Shown piece by piece: positions 43,501 to 50,942 of a stretch of DNA of 64,000 nucleotides. Position 1 is the stretch's first letter. Each line of letters starts with the position of its first letter. Both the position numbers and the translations under genes were made by a program. Source of the DNA: an uncultured Clostridia bacterium (lineage in GTDB: Bacteria; Bacillota; Clostridia; Oscillospirales; Acutalibacteraceae); contig CALFTN010000089.1 of assembly GCA_937916395.1 (NCBI GenBank), positions 1 through 64,000 on the forward strand, given 5' to 3'. Below the pieces are notes generated by a model. The model was not told the origin of the DNA, did no database searches, and was given only the letters and a program-made list of their open reading frames with translations.

Positions 43501-43787
43501 GTGACCATCTTTCACCAAAAGAAATGCTTGATAAAATGCGACATATTTGTAAGGGTAAAAAACAAGCAATTCCAGAATTATATCGTGAGTTCAATAAAGA
43601 AACTCGTGATGGCAGAAATATGAAAGAATTTTCAAACTTGTTAGGACAAGCAATTTCTTCAATAATTGAAGTTAAAGAAGAAAGTGATTTAGATTCTTTC
43701 TTGAGTGGCGAAAATGTAAGTTTCTTAAATAATGAAATAAAAGGTCTTGATGACTTTGAACTTGTTTGTTTCTTGGTCGTTAAATAG
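40548..43787 (+). CDS. SNF2-like helicase with PLD-like N-terminus
   Basis: This 1079-residue protein starts at the ATG at 40548 behind AGAGGTG. Residues 1-60 resemble a phospholipase D-like region (LSIAAACFSIYAFQELKEEL, then FIFTSPTF). The helicase core has Walker A LADSVGLGKTFTALAV (about 265), DESH in VVIDESHNFRNGG (about 355), LMLSATPVNNKF, and motif VI QRFGRIDRIGS (about 815). Proteins of this type lead extended type III restriction loci together with DUF4391, Mod and Res. Likely it remodels or translocates DNA for the system. Confidence 0.85.
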   Translation: MKLIDNINETLKDNLSMDIKQGSKLSIAAACFSIYAFQELKEELKGIDELRFIFTSPTFTTEKAKKEKREFYIPRLNRERSLYGTEFEVKLRNELTQKAIAKECAEWIKEKVTFKSNVTNENMMGFINVDDSNYMPVNGFTTVDLGCERGNNAYNIVQKTEAPFSNAYIDLFDSLWNDSNKLQEVTDEVIENISTAYTENAPDFLYFVTLYNIFNEFLEDISEDVLPNEATGFKDSKIWSMLYNFQKDAVLAIINKLEKYNGCILADSVGLGKTFTALAVIKYYENRNKSVLVLCPKKLTNNWNTYKDNYINNPIACDRLRYDVLYHTDLNREHGTSNGLDLERLNWGNYDLVVIDESHNFRNGGKLVENPEEDEKENRYVKLLKKVIRAGVKTKVLMLSATPVNNKFLDLKNQIALAYEGQSENIDGKLNINRSIDDVFKNAQKAFNTWSKWEPEDRTTSNLLRMLDFDFFEVLDSVTIARSRKHIQKYYDTTDIGTFPTRLSPKSMYPPLTDLTDAITYNQIFEHLLKLSLSIYTPSFFIHESKADKYAEMFDKNSLTQIGREQGIRRLTAINLMKRMESSVYSFNLTMQRIKDLISNTISIIDEFESNSERQLVLTDISDIEEFDGEDQNDDIFSFGKKVKIDLADMDYVSWRDSLEKDKDVLELLTLMVSDITPEHDSKLQELYGVIDEKINKPINAGNKKIIIFTAFADTANYLYDNVSKYLKAKYEINTAMISGSVEGKSTCKNLRNDLNTVLTCFSPISKGRDLFPSMPKDDIDCLIATDCISEGQNLQDCDYLINYDIHWNPVRIIQRFGRIDRIGSKNERIQLVNFWPNVTLDEYINLKAKVETRMKIVDMTATGDDNLLVDELSGEEKTDLEYRKSQLQRLQEEVVDIEDMATGISIMDLGLNEFRLDLLEYVKDHDDLDKTPFGLHAVAPKSEDAPEGVIYVLKNRETGVNIDNKNRLHPFYMVYISKSGEVICDHLSPKEMLDKMRHICKGKKQAIPELYREFNKETRDGRNMKEFSNLLGQAISSIIEVKEESDLDSFLSGENVSFLNNEIKGLDDFELVCFLVVK

Positions 43788-43798
43788 GGGTTGATTAA

Positions 43799-44269
43799 AT
43801 GGCTAAAGAGCCTAATTCCAATGGAATGCATATTGAATATCATACTGTGGATCGCAAAAAAGAAAAAGCAGCTGATTGCATTTATCTTGATGAAAAAAGA
43901 ATATGTCGAAACAAAAATTGCCACGAATATTTATCTAAATGCTTTGCTTCAACTGCGTGTACTTTAAGGGTTAAATCAACTGATAAACCAGAACAATCCC
44001 CGGCAAAGAATAATAGTACAATAAAAAAGAAACACATTGTAGATGTTTGTTGTACTTTGCCTTTAAACTGCGAAATTGAAAACAGAACTTTTGGTAAAGG
44101 TACTTTTAAAGAGTTTAATAGAAAATCAAGAGTAATTTATATTGATTTTGGTGAAAGAGGCGTTAGAGGTTTCCAATACCCAGAAAGTTTTTATAATGGC
44201 TTTTTGTCAGTTTCAAGTGAATTGAAAAAGTGTGTAAAAAATGATAGGCACAAAGCAAGAAAAAGGTGA
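43799..44269 (+). CDS. Cys-containing accessory protein of the restriction locus
   Basis: A 156-residue protein behind GGGGTTGAT. The N-terminal half has a scattered Cys set (ADCIYLDEKRICRNKNCHEY, KCFASTAC) that could bind metal. The C-terminal half (FGKGTFKEFNRKSRVIYIDF, then KKFRYP-like FQYPESFYNGFL) resembles the small KOW/SH3-like domain found at the end of some helicases. It lies between the helicase and DUF4391 genes, 4 bp from the latter. Confidence 0.6.
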   Translation: MAKEPNSNGMHIEYHTVDRKKEKAADCIYLDEKRICRNKNCHEYLSKCFASTACTLRVKSTDKPEQSPAKNNSTIKKKHIVDVCCTLPLNCEIENRTFGKGTFKEFNRKSRVIYIDFGERGVRGFQYPESFYNGFLSVSSELKKCVKNDRHKARKR

Positions 44270-44273
44270 TTAA

Positions 44274-44882
44274 ATGCTCGGTCTTCCAAAATCAACAGAA
44301 CTTTCAAAGCAACTACCTAAAAAATTGATTTATGAAAAGTTTAATATGAGTAATGCGGAAAAAGAACGTATAGATACCGATATTTCCCGAATTACTATTG
44401 TTAATGAAGTTTCACCTACAAGAGTTAATATTGTAGCTGGTGAAACAGTAAAATCATTTTTTGTGGTTCTTGTTCAGTTGAAAAATAAGAGTTTTAATGA
44501 GAAAAACATTATTAAAATAACAAAGTTTATTCCACAAAATATTCTTTTTATACTTGAATGTGAAAATGAAGCAAAACTTGCGGTTTTTCGTGCTGGTCAA
44601 CTTCTGCAAAGTGAGTGGTCTGCTAAAGAAAGTCACACTATTCAATTAAAAGGTTTAAATTTTGATAGCTTGTGGGAGAATGTAATAATTCAGATCGGTA
44701 GTTTAGAACTTGAAAAGGATAACACACTCGACGAACAAATCGCAGTAGATGAAAAGCGTGCGAAGATAGAAAAAGAAATAACTCGTTTAGAAAAATTAGC
44801 ACGGGCAGAAAAACAGCCAAGAAAGAAATTTGAACTTGTTGAACAAGTGAAAAAATTAAAAAATGAACTTGGTGGAACATAA
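44274..44882 (+). CDS. DUF4391 protein
   Basis: A 202-residue protein behind AAGGTGATTAA. The family pattern is recognisable: LPKSTELSKQLPKKLIYEKF at the start, a central IPQNILFILECENEAKLAVF, LQSEW, and a C-terminal coiled coil ending ARAEKQPRKKFELVEQVKKL. DUF4391 genes sit between the helicase and Mod genes in extended type III restriction loci; their biochemical role is not established. A fragment of a second DUF4391 C-terminus lies at 47712-47792. Confidence 0.8.
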   Translation: MLGLPKSTELSKQLPKKLIYEKFNMSNAEKERIDTDISRITIVNEVSPTRVNIVAGETVKSFFVVLVQLKNKSFNEKNIIKITKFIPQNILFILECENEAKLAVFRAGQLLQSEWSAKESHTIQLKGLNFDSLWENVIIQIGSLELEKDNTLDEQIAVDEKRAKIEKEITRLEKLARAEKQPRKKFELVEQVKKLKNELGGT

Positions 44883-44908
44883 TTGTATCTTGAAAGGGGG
44901 AAAATTGA

Positions 44909-46723
44909 GTGTCGAAAAAAGGTAGTTTCTTGGATAATCCGTTTGGAGGAATGTTTGACTTTAACCGTGACGGAAAAGAAGATTTTGGTGAACAATGGCT
45001 TGCTTATAAAATTTTTCAAGAATGCACCAAAGAAGATAATGACGATGCTGACTTGAACTTTGATGACGACGATTTTTCTCCTTCAACAACTTACCAGTGG
45101 AGAACTCGGGTTGAAGTTGATTATAGTTTGGGGGTATATCCTGAGCATTATGAAACCGAAGAGGAATATTTAGAAGCATTTAATGAAGCAAAATATGCCT
45201 GGCGGGAAGATTGTGAAGATGGATATGAATACGGCATATTTCCGGATGATTATGAAACAGAAGATGAATACAATGAAGCTCTTGAAGAAGCAGCGGAAGA
45301 ATTTGGTGTTGCTGACTGTAACAATACAATAAATTTAGAATTAAAAGTTTCTGTAGGATTTTCTGAAACAGATAAGTTGGAAACAATAAAGGAAAGTGAT
45401 TTTCCTAATAAGCGCAGATATAAAGCAGCTTATACTTTGGCAAACGATTATCTTTGCTATTCAAATAAAGAAAGAGAAAATCGCGTTAAAGATTGTTGTG
45501 AATTCATTCTTGAAAATGCAGATACAATTCTTGCTGCAAATTACTGTACCTGTGATTACGGGTTTATTTATGCACAAGCAGTGAAAGATAATTTTACTTT
45601 GCCGGTTTCTCTTCCTGAAGAAGATGAAAAACCAGAGTATAATATCATAGAGATAATGAAAAAAATTTCTAAAAAAGATGTTAACCTTGCTTTGCAAGTA
45701 TGGCGTTGGTTAGTAGAGAATTTCTTACCATATTCTCAATATACACCAAGAGGTAAAGAAGAACTTACTTTGCATATAATAAATCATTTTTTTTATATGC
45801 CTGATAACTTCAAACCTGCGCTTGCTCACTATTTGAATGATAACCCAGAATTTTGTGACACAATTATGTCTGCACACGAAGAAGTTGCTTCATATTTATC
45901 TAATCTTATCTGCGTATGTATTCAGGAAGAACTTTTTGAATTAGCAAACCGCTTGTTTGAGTATGGTCTTGAAAAAGCCGATGGAAAATGGAAAGAAATT
46001 AACGGATTTGTAAGCAGTATAATAAGTTTTAGCAAAACTTATTCTGAACTTGAAACAATAGAGTATTTCCAAAGTGCCATGCTTCCACTTGTAAAAGCGA
46101 TAGATATTGGAATGGTACAGGATGAAATTGAGGGATGGGAAAAAGAAATTGCTGAATACGTTGCTTATATAGAAAAAGACTGCGAGCAATATGCTTATAC
46201 CCGTAAAAACGCTTGGCGAAAAACAGCACCGGATGGTTCAGAGTATGGAATGAATCCTCGTTGGTATAATAGCGAGGAAGAATATCTTGCTGATTTGAAT
46301 GAACATAAATACGGTTGGCGAAACTGGTGGACCAATCGGGATACTTTAGGACTTGATCCAACTGCATTTGAAACAAATGACGAGTTCTTAAAGGCTTTTT
46401 CTGCTCAAAGGGAAGAAAACCGTCGAAAGGAGCAAGAGCAGAAAGAAAAACAAAGGCAAAATGATTTACAACGAAAAAGACTTGAACAACAAAAAGCTGT
46501 TGATGACGGTAATATTTACACAATTTGCGGTGTATCTTTCACACACGCTTCTCACCCGTATCACTATAAGACAAACGACCAAACCATAAAAATTGGTGAT
46601 ACCGTTATTGTTCCTGTTGGAGATAAAAAGGCAGAAGGTACAGTGATTTCAATCGGACAGTACACAAGACAAGCTGCACCATTTCCTATAGATAAGATAA
46701 AAAGCATAATTTCAAAAGTATAG
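44909..46723 (+). CDS. Acidic repeat protein of unknown function
   Basis: This 604-residue protein starts with GTG behind GGGGGAAAA. The N-terminus has a Ca-loop-like DFNRDGKEDFGEQ. Residues about 60-135 hold two copies of a motif (SLGVYPEHYETEEEYLEAFN; EYGIFPDDYETEDEYNEALE), and residues about 440-500 hold two more (EYGMNPRWYNSEEEYLADLN; TLGLDPTAFETNDEFLKAFS). The middle is helical. The end has a coiled coil and a small beta domain (TIKIGDTVIVPVGDKKAEGT). The repeat is a YG-x-x-P-x-x-Y/F-E-T-x-x-E/D-Y/F-L unit not matched to a named family. It is an accessory gene in the restriction locus. Confidence 0.7.
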   Translation: MSKKGSFLDNPFGGMFDFNRDGKEDFGEQWLAYKIFQECTKEDNDDADLNFDDDDFSPSTTYQWRTRVEVDYSLGVYPEHYETEEEYLEAFNEAKYAWREDCEDGYEYGIFPDDYETEDEYNEALEEAAEEFGVADCNNTINLELKVSVGFSETDKLETIKESDFPNKRRYKAAYTLANDYLCYSNKERENRVKDCCEFILENADTILAANYCTCDYGFIYAQAVKDNFTLPVSLPEEDEKPEYNIIEIMKKISKKDVNLALQVWRWLVENFLPYSQYTPRGKEELTLHIINHFFYMPDNFKPALAHYLNDNPEFCDTIMSAHEEVASYLSNLICVCIQEELFELANRLFEYGLEKADGKWKEINGFVSSIISFSKTYSELETIEYFQSAMLPLVKAIDIGMVQDEIEGWEKEIAEYVAYIEKDCEQYAYTRKNAWRKTAPDGSEYGMNPRWYNSEEEYLADLNEHKYGWRNWWTNRDTLGLDPTAFETNDEFLKAFSAQREENRRKEQEQKEKQRQNDLQRKRLEQQKAVDDGNIYTICGVSFTHASHPYHYKTNDQTIKIGDTVIVPVGDKKAEGTVISIGQYTRQAAPFPIDKIKSIISKV

Positions 46724-46733
46724 GGGTATGAAT

Positions 46734-47711
46734 ATGAATTTTGGTGAATCTGTATTATTTGCATCCATTATGACGTTGATGGATGAAGTTAAAAGCAAAA
46801 AGCCAAGTGGTACACAAGCTGTATCGCAACCAAATAGTACAGATATAAAGTTCACATTTGAGAATTTAAAGGTAAAGGATAAGCTTATTTCATTGGCAGA
46901 GCAGTTGTTTACTAAAGCAAATGAGGCAAGTAATACATTTGTTGAAATGGATATTCCGCTAATGATATCTTCTCTTATAGTAGGTTGTATTTATGAGTCT
47001 GTTAAATCTATATCTGGTGATTACGAAACCCAAAGCAAGATTTTCGACTACGCTGTGAAATATTGTAATGTTCAAACCGAATTTACCTGGGATACTCTTC
47101 AAAGCGATGAAGAAGTAGAAAGCGTATTGAAACAATTATATGAAATGACATTAAACGTGGTGTTTGTCGCATCTTCGGTTAGTGGTGCAAATGATATAAG
47201 CAATGATTTTATCAGAGTGATTACCGAGTTGATGGACTATATGGAGCAGTCAATAATATATCGTTTCGCTTCCGTATCTTTTTCACAAAGACCGCCTTTA
47301 GTTGCTCTTGATATGATTATAGCAGCTATGAAAAGAGAGATGCATAGGTTAGAAGAAGAGGATCCATCTCTCAAAGAAGAATCTGTGAATCAAATTGAAG
47401 GTAGTTCGGCAAACAGTTCAGGTGGCTGTTACGTGGCAACGGCAGTTTACGGCTCTTATGATTGCCCTCAGGTATGGACTCTTCGTAGATTCAGAGATTA
47501 CTCTTTAGCTAAGAGTTGGCTTGGTAGGTCATTCATTCGTTTCTACTATGCAACAAGCCCTACACTTGTTAAATTATTTGGACACACAAATTGGTTCAAT
47601 GTTGGATGCAGAAAAATACTTGATAAATTTGTAGATAAACTTATGGCAGATGGATATGAAAATACCTACTATGCCGATGATGTAAAAGACAAAATTGATT
47701 GCACCAAATAA
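46734..47711 (+). CDS. CFI-box-CTERM-like protein
   Basis: This 325-residue protein starts at the ATG at 46734, seven bases after AGGGG; the ATG at 46728 is too close. Residues 1-215 are helical without recognised domain. After a Ser-rich linker comes GGCYVATAVYGSYDCPQVWT, LRRFRDYSLAKSWLGRSFIR and FYYATSPTLVKLFG, which matches the CFI-box C-terminal domain. That domain is widespread on small bacterial proteins and has no known role. It lies between the acidic-repeat protein and a membrane protein. Confidence 0.75.
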   Translation: MNFGESVLFASIMTLMDEVKSKKPSGTQAVSQPNSTDIKFTFENLKVKDKLISLAEQLFTKANEASNTFVEMDIPLMISSLIVGCIYESVKSISGDYETQSKIFDYAVKYCNVQTEFTWDTLQSDEEVESVLKQLYEMTLNVVFVASSVSGANDISNDFIRVITELMDYMEQSIIYRFASVSFSQRPPLVALDMIIAAMKREMHRLEEEDPSLKEESVNQIEGSSANSSGGCYVATAVYGSYDCPQVWTLRRFRDYSLAKSWLGRSFIRFYYATSPTLVKLFGHTNWFNVGCRKILDKFVDKLMADGYENTYYADDVKDKIDCTK

Positions 47712-47792
47712 GGCTGTGCAGAAAGAAAACAACCGAAAAATAAATTTGAATTGGTGCAGAAAATAAAGGAGTTGCAAGCGCAAACAGTATGA
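47712..47792 (+). pseudogene. DUF4391 C-terminal remnant
   Basis: Immediately after the CFI-box stop and in the same frame, GCAERKQPKNKFELVQKIKE continues to a stop at 47792. It matches the end of the DUF4391 protein at 44274-44882 (AEKQPRKKFELVEQVKKL). This scar suggests that the accessory genes at 44909-47711 were inserted next to, or exchanged through, a DUF4391 gene. Confidence 0.7.
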
Positions 47793-48610
47793 AAGATTTT
47801 TGGTTTAAGCATAAAAAAATAATAACTGAAATAGTCGTATGGAGCATAGCTGCCATTGTATTTATTTTTGCTATCCCGATTGGAATTAACTGGGTGTATA
47901 AATTTCCGGCATCTTTACCGATTTTTGCAATGGATTGGGAAGCTAAAGATGTTTTAGCTTTTTACGGTTCTTTATTAGGGGCTGCCGCAACTATTTTTGT
48001 TCTTACAGAAACTATTAATTTTACACGCGAGAACCAAAAGGAAGAACGCAAATTATCAATTAAACCTTATTTGGAAACGCAAAAATATAATTATACTAAT
48101 TTTGATAACTTTCCTGAAGATAAAAACATTATCTATATGGAAATAAAACCTAATATTAAAACATATCAAGGCGCACTTCCCGAAGATATCAGGTATATAA
48201 TTGAAGTTGAAAAACAAAAGATTTCCGACCGAGATTATATTATGAAAACAAAAGAATATTTTGAAGAAAAATATCTTCTATATTATGAAATATCAAATTG
48301 TGGAGCTGGCAATGCAATAAATGTTGTTCTTAAAATTAATAACGACACAATTATTCCAGCTTTCTGTATAACTACAAACTCACCTAAGAAGATTATGTTT
48401 ATATTACATAATGATTTGTTAGAAGGTACTGAAAACAAAGATTATAAATTTGAGTTGGCTTTTGAATATACGGATATTGCTTCTTTGGGTAGTTATTATC
48501 AATCAGAAGAAGTAATACTTTTGAAAAGAAATAGGCTAATAACATATCAAAAAGAAAGTGGATTTTTATCAAAACCGAAAGAGATAGCGGTAAAACAAAA
48601 GGTTGATTAA
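47789..48610 (+). CDS. Membrane protein with cytoplasmic beta domain
   Basis: This 273-residue protein has two hydrophobic segments (residues about 12-33, ITEIVVWSIAAIVFIFAIPI, and 53-73, VLAFYGSLLGAAATIFVLTE), a short coiled linker (TRENQKEERKL) and a mixed alpha/beta C-terminal domain (LLYYEISNCGAGNAINVVLK). This design is common among small membrane accessory proteins of defence loci. The ATG overlaps the end of the DUF4391 remnant. Confidence 0.65.
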   Translation: MKDFWFKHKKIITEIVVWSIAAIVFIFAIPIGINWVYKFPASLPIFAMDWEAKDVLAFYGSLLGAAATIFVLTETINFTRENQKEERKLSIKPYLETQKYNYTNFDNFPEDKNIIYMEIKPNIKTYQGALPEDIRYIIEVEKQKISDRDYIMKTKEYFEEKYLLYYEISNCGAGNAINVVLKINNDTIIPAFCITTNSPKKIMFILHNDLLEGTENKDYKFELAFEYTDIASLGSYYQSEEVILLKRNRLITYQKESGFLSKPKEIAVKQKVD

Positions 48611-48645
48611 AAAGCATTAGGATATGACAGTAAGGAGGGTGTTGG

Positions 48646-49902
48646 ATGCCTGTTGCAGAAAGAGAAGCAGTTCGTTTCACAGAATTTCCAGAGATAATAG
48701 ATGATTATTTTAAAAAGAATGTTGTAAGGGTTGATGTTATACCTTCAACACTTCTTCAAGATGTTGATGGTAGATGTACTGATTTTGAAATCGTTAGTGC
48801 GAAACGATACAAGCAATATCTTGAACAAGAAATTGAATTTTGGGAAACAAATGACTCACAAAATATATTTAAAATATTTGCAGATGTTTCATCTTATAAA
48901 CAAGCTCTTGCACGATTTGAAAATGCTGTTCAGTTTGCTGAAAAAGGTTCTTCATATGAGAGCAACTGCAAAAACGAATTAAGCAGAAGTGTAAATGCAA
49001 TAAATGGAAAATGGGTTTATTCAAGAACAACTATTGCAAAATATTTAGTAGAAAAATGTGTAGATTGTTCTTCACAATATATAGAAGGATTATATCGTGG
49101 TCTTTCAAGCAATAGAACGCAAAATATTTCTATGAGTGTTGATATGGTTGAGGGAATGGGTGCAGCATTTGTATTTCTTAAGTCCTTTAATCAGATTCCT
49201 AAATACACTAAGGAAGATTTTACGAAATTAAAAGAGAATATCGACGAAGCAAACAAGGGTTATATGGAATTGGATAGCCGTTATACAAATTCCTTTAGAG
49301 CACACGAAGAAATGGTTGCTTCTTTAAAAGAAAAAGAAAAAAATCACATTGCGGATATGAAACAAAACTCAGATGAGTTTTTCGCAGAAAGTTTGAAGAA
49401 ACTTAATGATTTGGAGGTACTGTACAAAGAAAAATTGAAATTACAGGCTCCTGCTGAATATTGGGAAAAACTTGAAAAAGCTTATCTTAAAAAGGGTATT
49501 ATATGGGTAGCCTTGAGCGTTGTAATTGCGGGTCTTACATTATTGGTGTCAATACTTCTTTTGAGAGAATTGCCAAATCTCTTTACAAAAAATCCTCAAT
49601 GGATAGAAGTATTTAAGAATTCTGCAATTTTTACAGTTGCGTTGAGTATTTGTATTTATATTTTGAGGCTTTTTGTGAAATTAGCAACAAGCTCATTCCA
49701 TCTTTCGCGTGATGCAAAAGAAAGAAATAACTTGTCGTATTTCTACCTTGCGTTAAAAAATGATGGTTCTGTTAGCGATAAAGAACGAATTATTGTTTTG
49801 AATTCACTGTTTAGTAGAGCTGATACTGGTCTTTTGAAAGGTGATTCTTCACCTACAATGCCGACAAGTGCAAGCGATGTAATAAATAGCTTAATAAAAT
49901 AA
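48646..49902 (+). CDS. DUF6161-like coiled-coil membrane protein
   Basis: A 418-residue protein behind GGAGGGTG. The N-terminal 200 residues are soluble and helical. A coiled coil spans about 195-270 (KEKEKNHIADMKQNSDEFFA). Two membrane helices follow (residues about 285-307, IIWVALSVVIAGLTLLVSIL, and 322-345, AIFTVALSICIYILRLFV). A C-terminal segment (DAKERNNLSYFYLALKNDGS) is of the type seen in DUF6161 proteins. These occur in defence islands; the function is not known to me. Confidence 0.6.
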   Translation: MPVAEREAVRFTEFPEIIDDYFKKNVVRVDVIPSTLLQDVDGRCTDFEIVSAKRYKQYLEQEIEFWETNDSQNIFKIFADVSSYKQALARFENAVQFAEKGSSYESNCKNELSRSVNAINGKWVYSRTTIAKYLVEKCVDCSSQYIEGLYRGLSSNRTQNISMSVDMVEGMGAAFVFLKSFNQIPKYTKEDFTKLKENIDEANKGYMELDSRYTNSFRAHEEMVASLKEKEKNHIADMKQNSDEFFAESLKKLNDLEVLYKEKLKLQAPAEYWEKLEKAYLKKGIIWVALSVVIAGLTLLVSILLLRELPNLFTKNPQWIEVFKNSAIFTVALSICIYILRLFVKLATSSFHLSRDAKERNNLSYFYLALKNDGSVSDKERIIVLNSLFSRADTGLLKGDSSPTMPTSASDVINSLIK

Positions 49903-49994
49903 TATGGGTTTATTTTTAATAATTGTTTTAGTCACACGAATTAGAATACTGAAATACTATTTTCTTATTTAGTTTTGTTGAAAGGATTGTAAGA

Positions 49995-50942
49995 GTGGGA
50001 GTTAACGAAATATTAAAACAATATGGTAATAAATTATCTGAGTTTAAAGTTTCTGATGAACTGGTTGAAAGAGGTAAAATGTTGGTAGAAAAATTCCTAC
50101 CTGTTATCAGACACATTGCTTTTGATGATTTTAAAGAAAATGTTGAAAATAATAGATTTGAAGATGCATATTCTTCTGATGTTTTTAGAACTATAAGAGG
50201 TTTGTGCTCCGAAAATAATACTCGAATTTTAAAACAAGGCACGAAGGTGTATAGAGCCAGGATAATTGATATAAATGATTTATACACTGCATCAAAGGGT
50301 ATTGATTTCATCAACGGAGTTTTAATAGGGTATGATTGGTTAAATTCAAAAGAACCACCAATAGGTCTTTCTCCAGATGGTAGAGCTAATAGCAAATATT
50401 CTTCTTACTTTTATTGCTCTAATAATCCTAATACTGCAGCGTGTGAGGTTAAGCCAAATATAACTGATTACATATCTTTGGCAAGTTTTGAAATAAAGAA
50501 AGATTTAAAGTTGATTGAATTAACCGAAAGTCCAACAAACGATGATAATTCAGACGATGTTGAGTTTAGAAATATGATTTCCCGATATTTCTCTATTCCA
50601 ATCAAAGACTCTCAAAACTATAAGCTGACTCAATTTATAAGTGATGAAATAAGAAAATCCGGAATTGATGGTTTGTGTTATAAGAGTTACTTTACTGGAG
50701 CTATGAATTATGTCATATTTAACTGTTGTATGAGTAATATTGAATTTTCTAAAAGTAAGGTATTAAAATTGCATTCTCAAAAACTGTTTTTTATTGATTT
50801 TTCAAATGAGAAAGTTCTTCAGACGACTTGTGAAACTGATGTTGAACCTGAAAAAATTTTAAGTGAGAAATGCTACTTGTTTGAAATAATTGAGAGTGCA
50901 CACAAGAGAAATATCCTTGAGGAGGACGAAGATAATGGATAA
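49995..50942 (+). CDS. RES-domain protein (NAD-degrading toxin-like)
   Basis: This 315-residue protein starts with GTG, eight bases after AGGA. RES-family residues can be traced: KVYRARIIDINDLY with the conserved Arg, then IGLSPDGRANSKYSSYFYCS, NTAACEVKP with the conserved Glu, and YKLTQFISDEIRKSGIDGLC followed by YKSYFTGAMNYVIFN. RES toxins degrade NAD by phosphorolysis; they normally pair with an Xre antitoxin. None is adjacent here; instead the gene overlaps the methylase gene by 8 bp, which suggests an effector role within the restriction locus. Confidence 0.75.
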   Translation: MGVNEILKQYGNKLSEFKVSDELVERGKMLVEKFLPVIRHIAFDDFKENVENNRFEDAYSSDVFRTIRGLCSENNTRILKQGTKVYRARIIDINDLYTASKGIDFINGVLIGYDWLNSKEPPIGLSPDGRANSKYSSYFYCSNNPNTAACEVKPNITDYISLASFEIKKDLKLIELTESPTNDDNSDDVEFRNMISRYFSIPIKDSQNYKLTQFISDEIRKSGIDGLCYKSYFTGAMNYVIFNCCMSNIEFSKSKVLKLHSQKLFFIDFSNEKVLQTTCETDVEPEKILSEKCYLFEIIESAHKRNILEEDEDNG

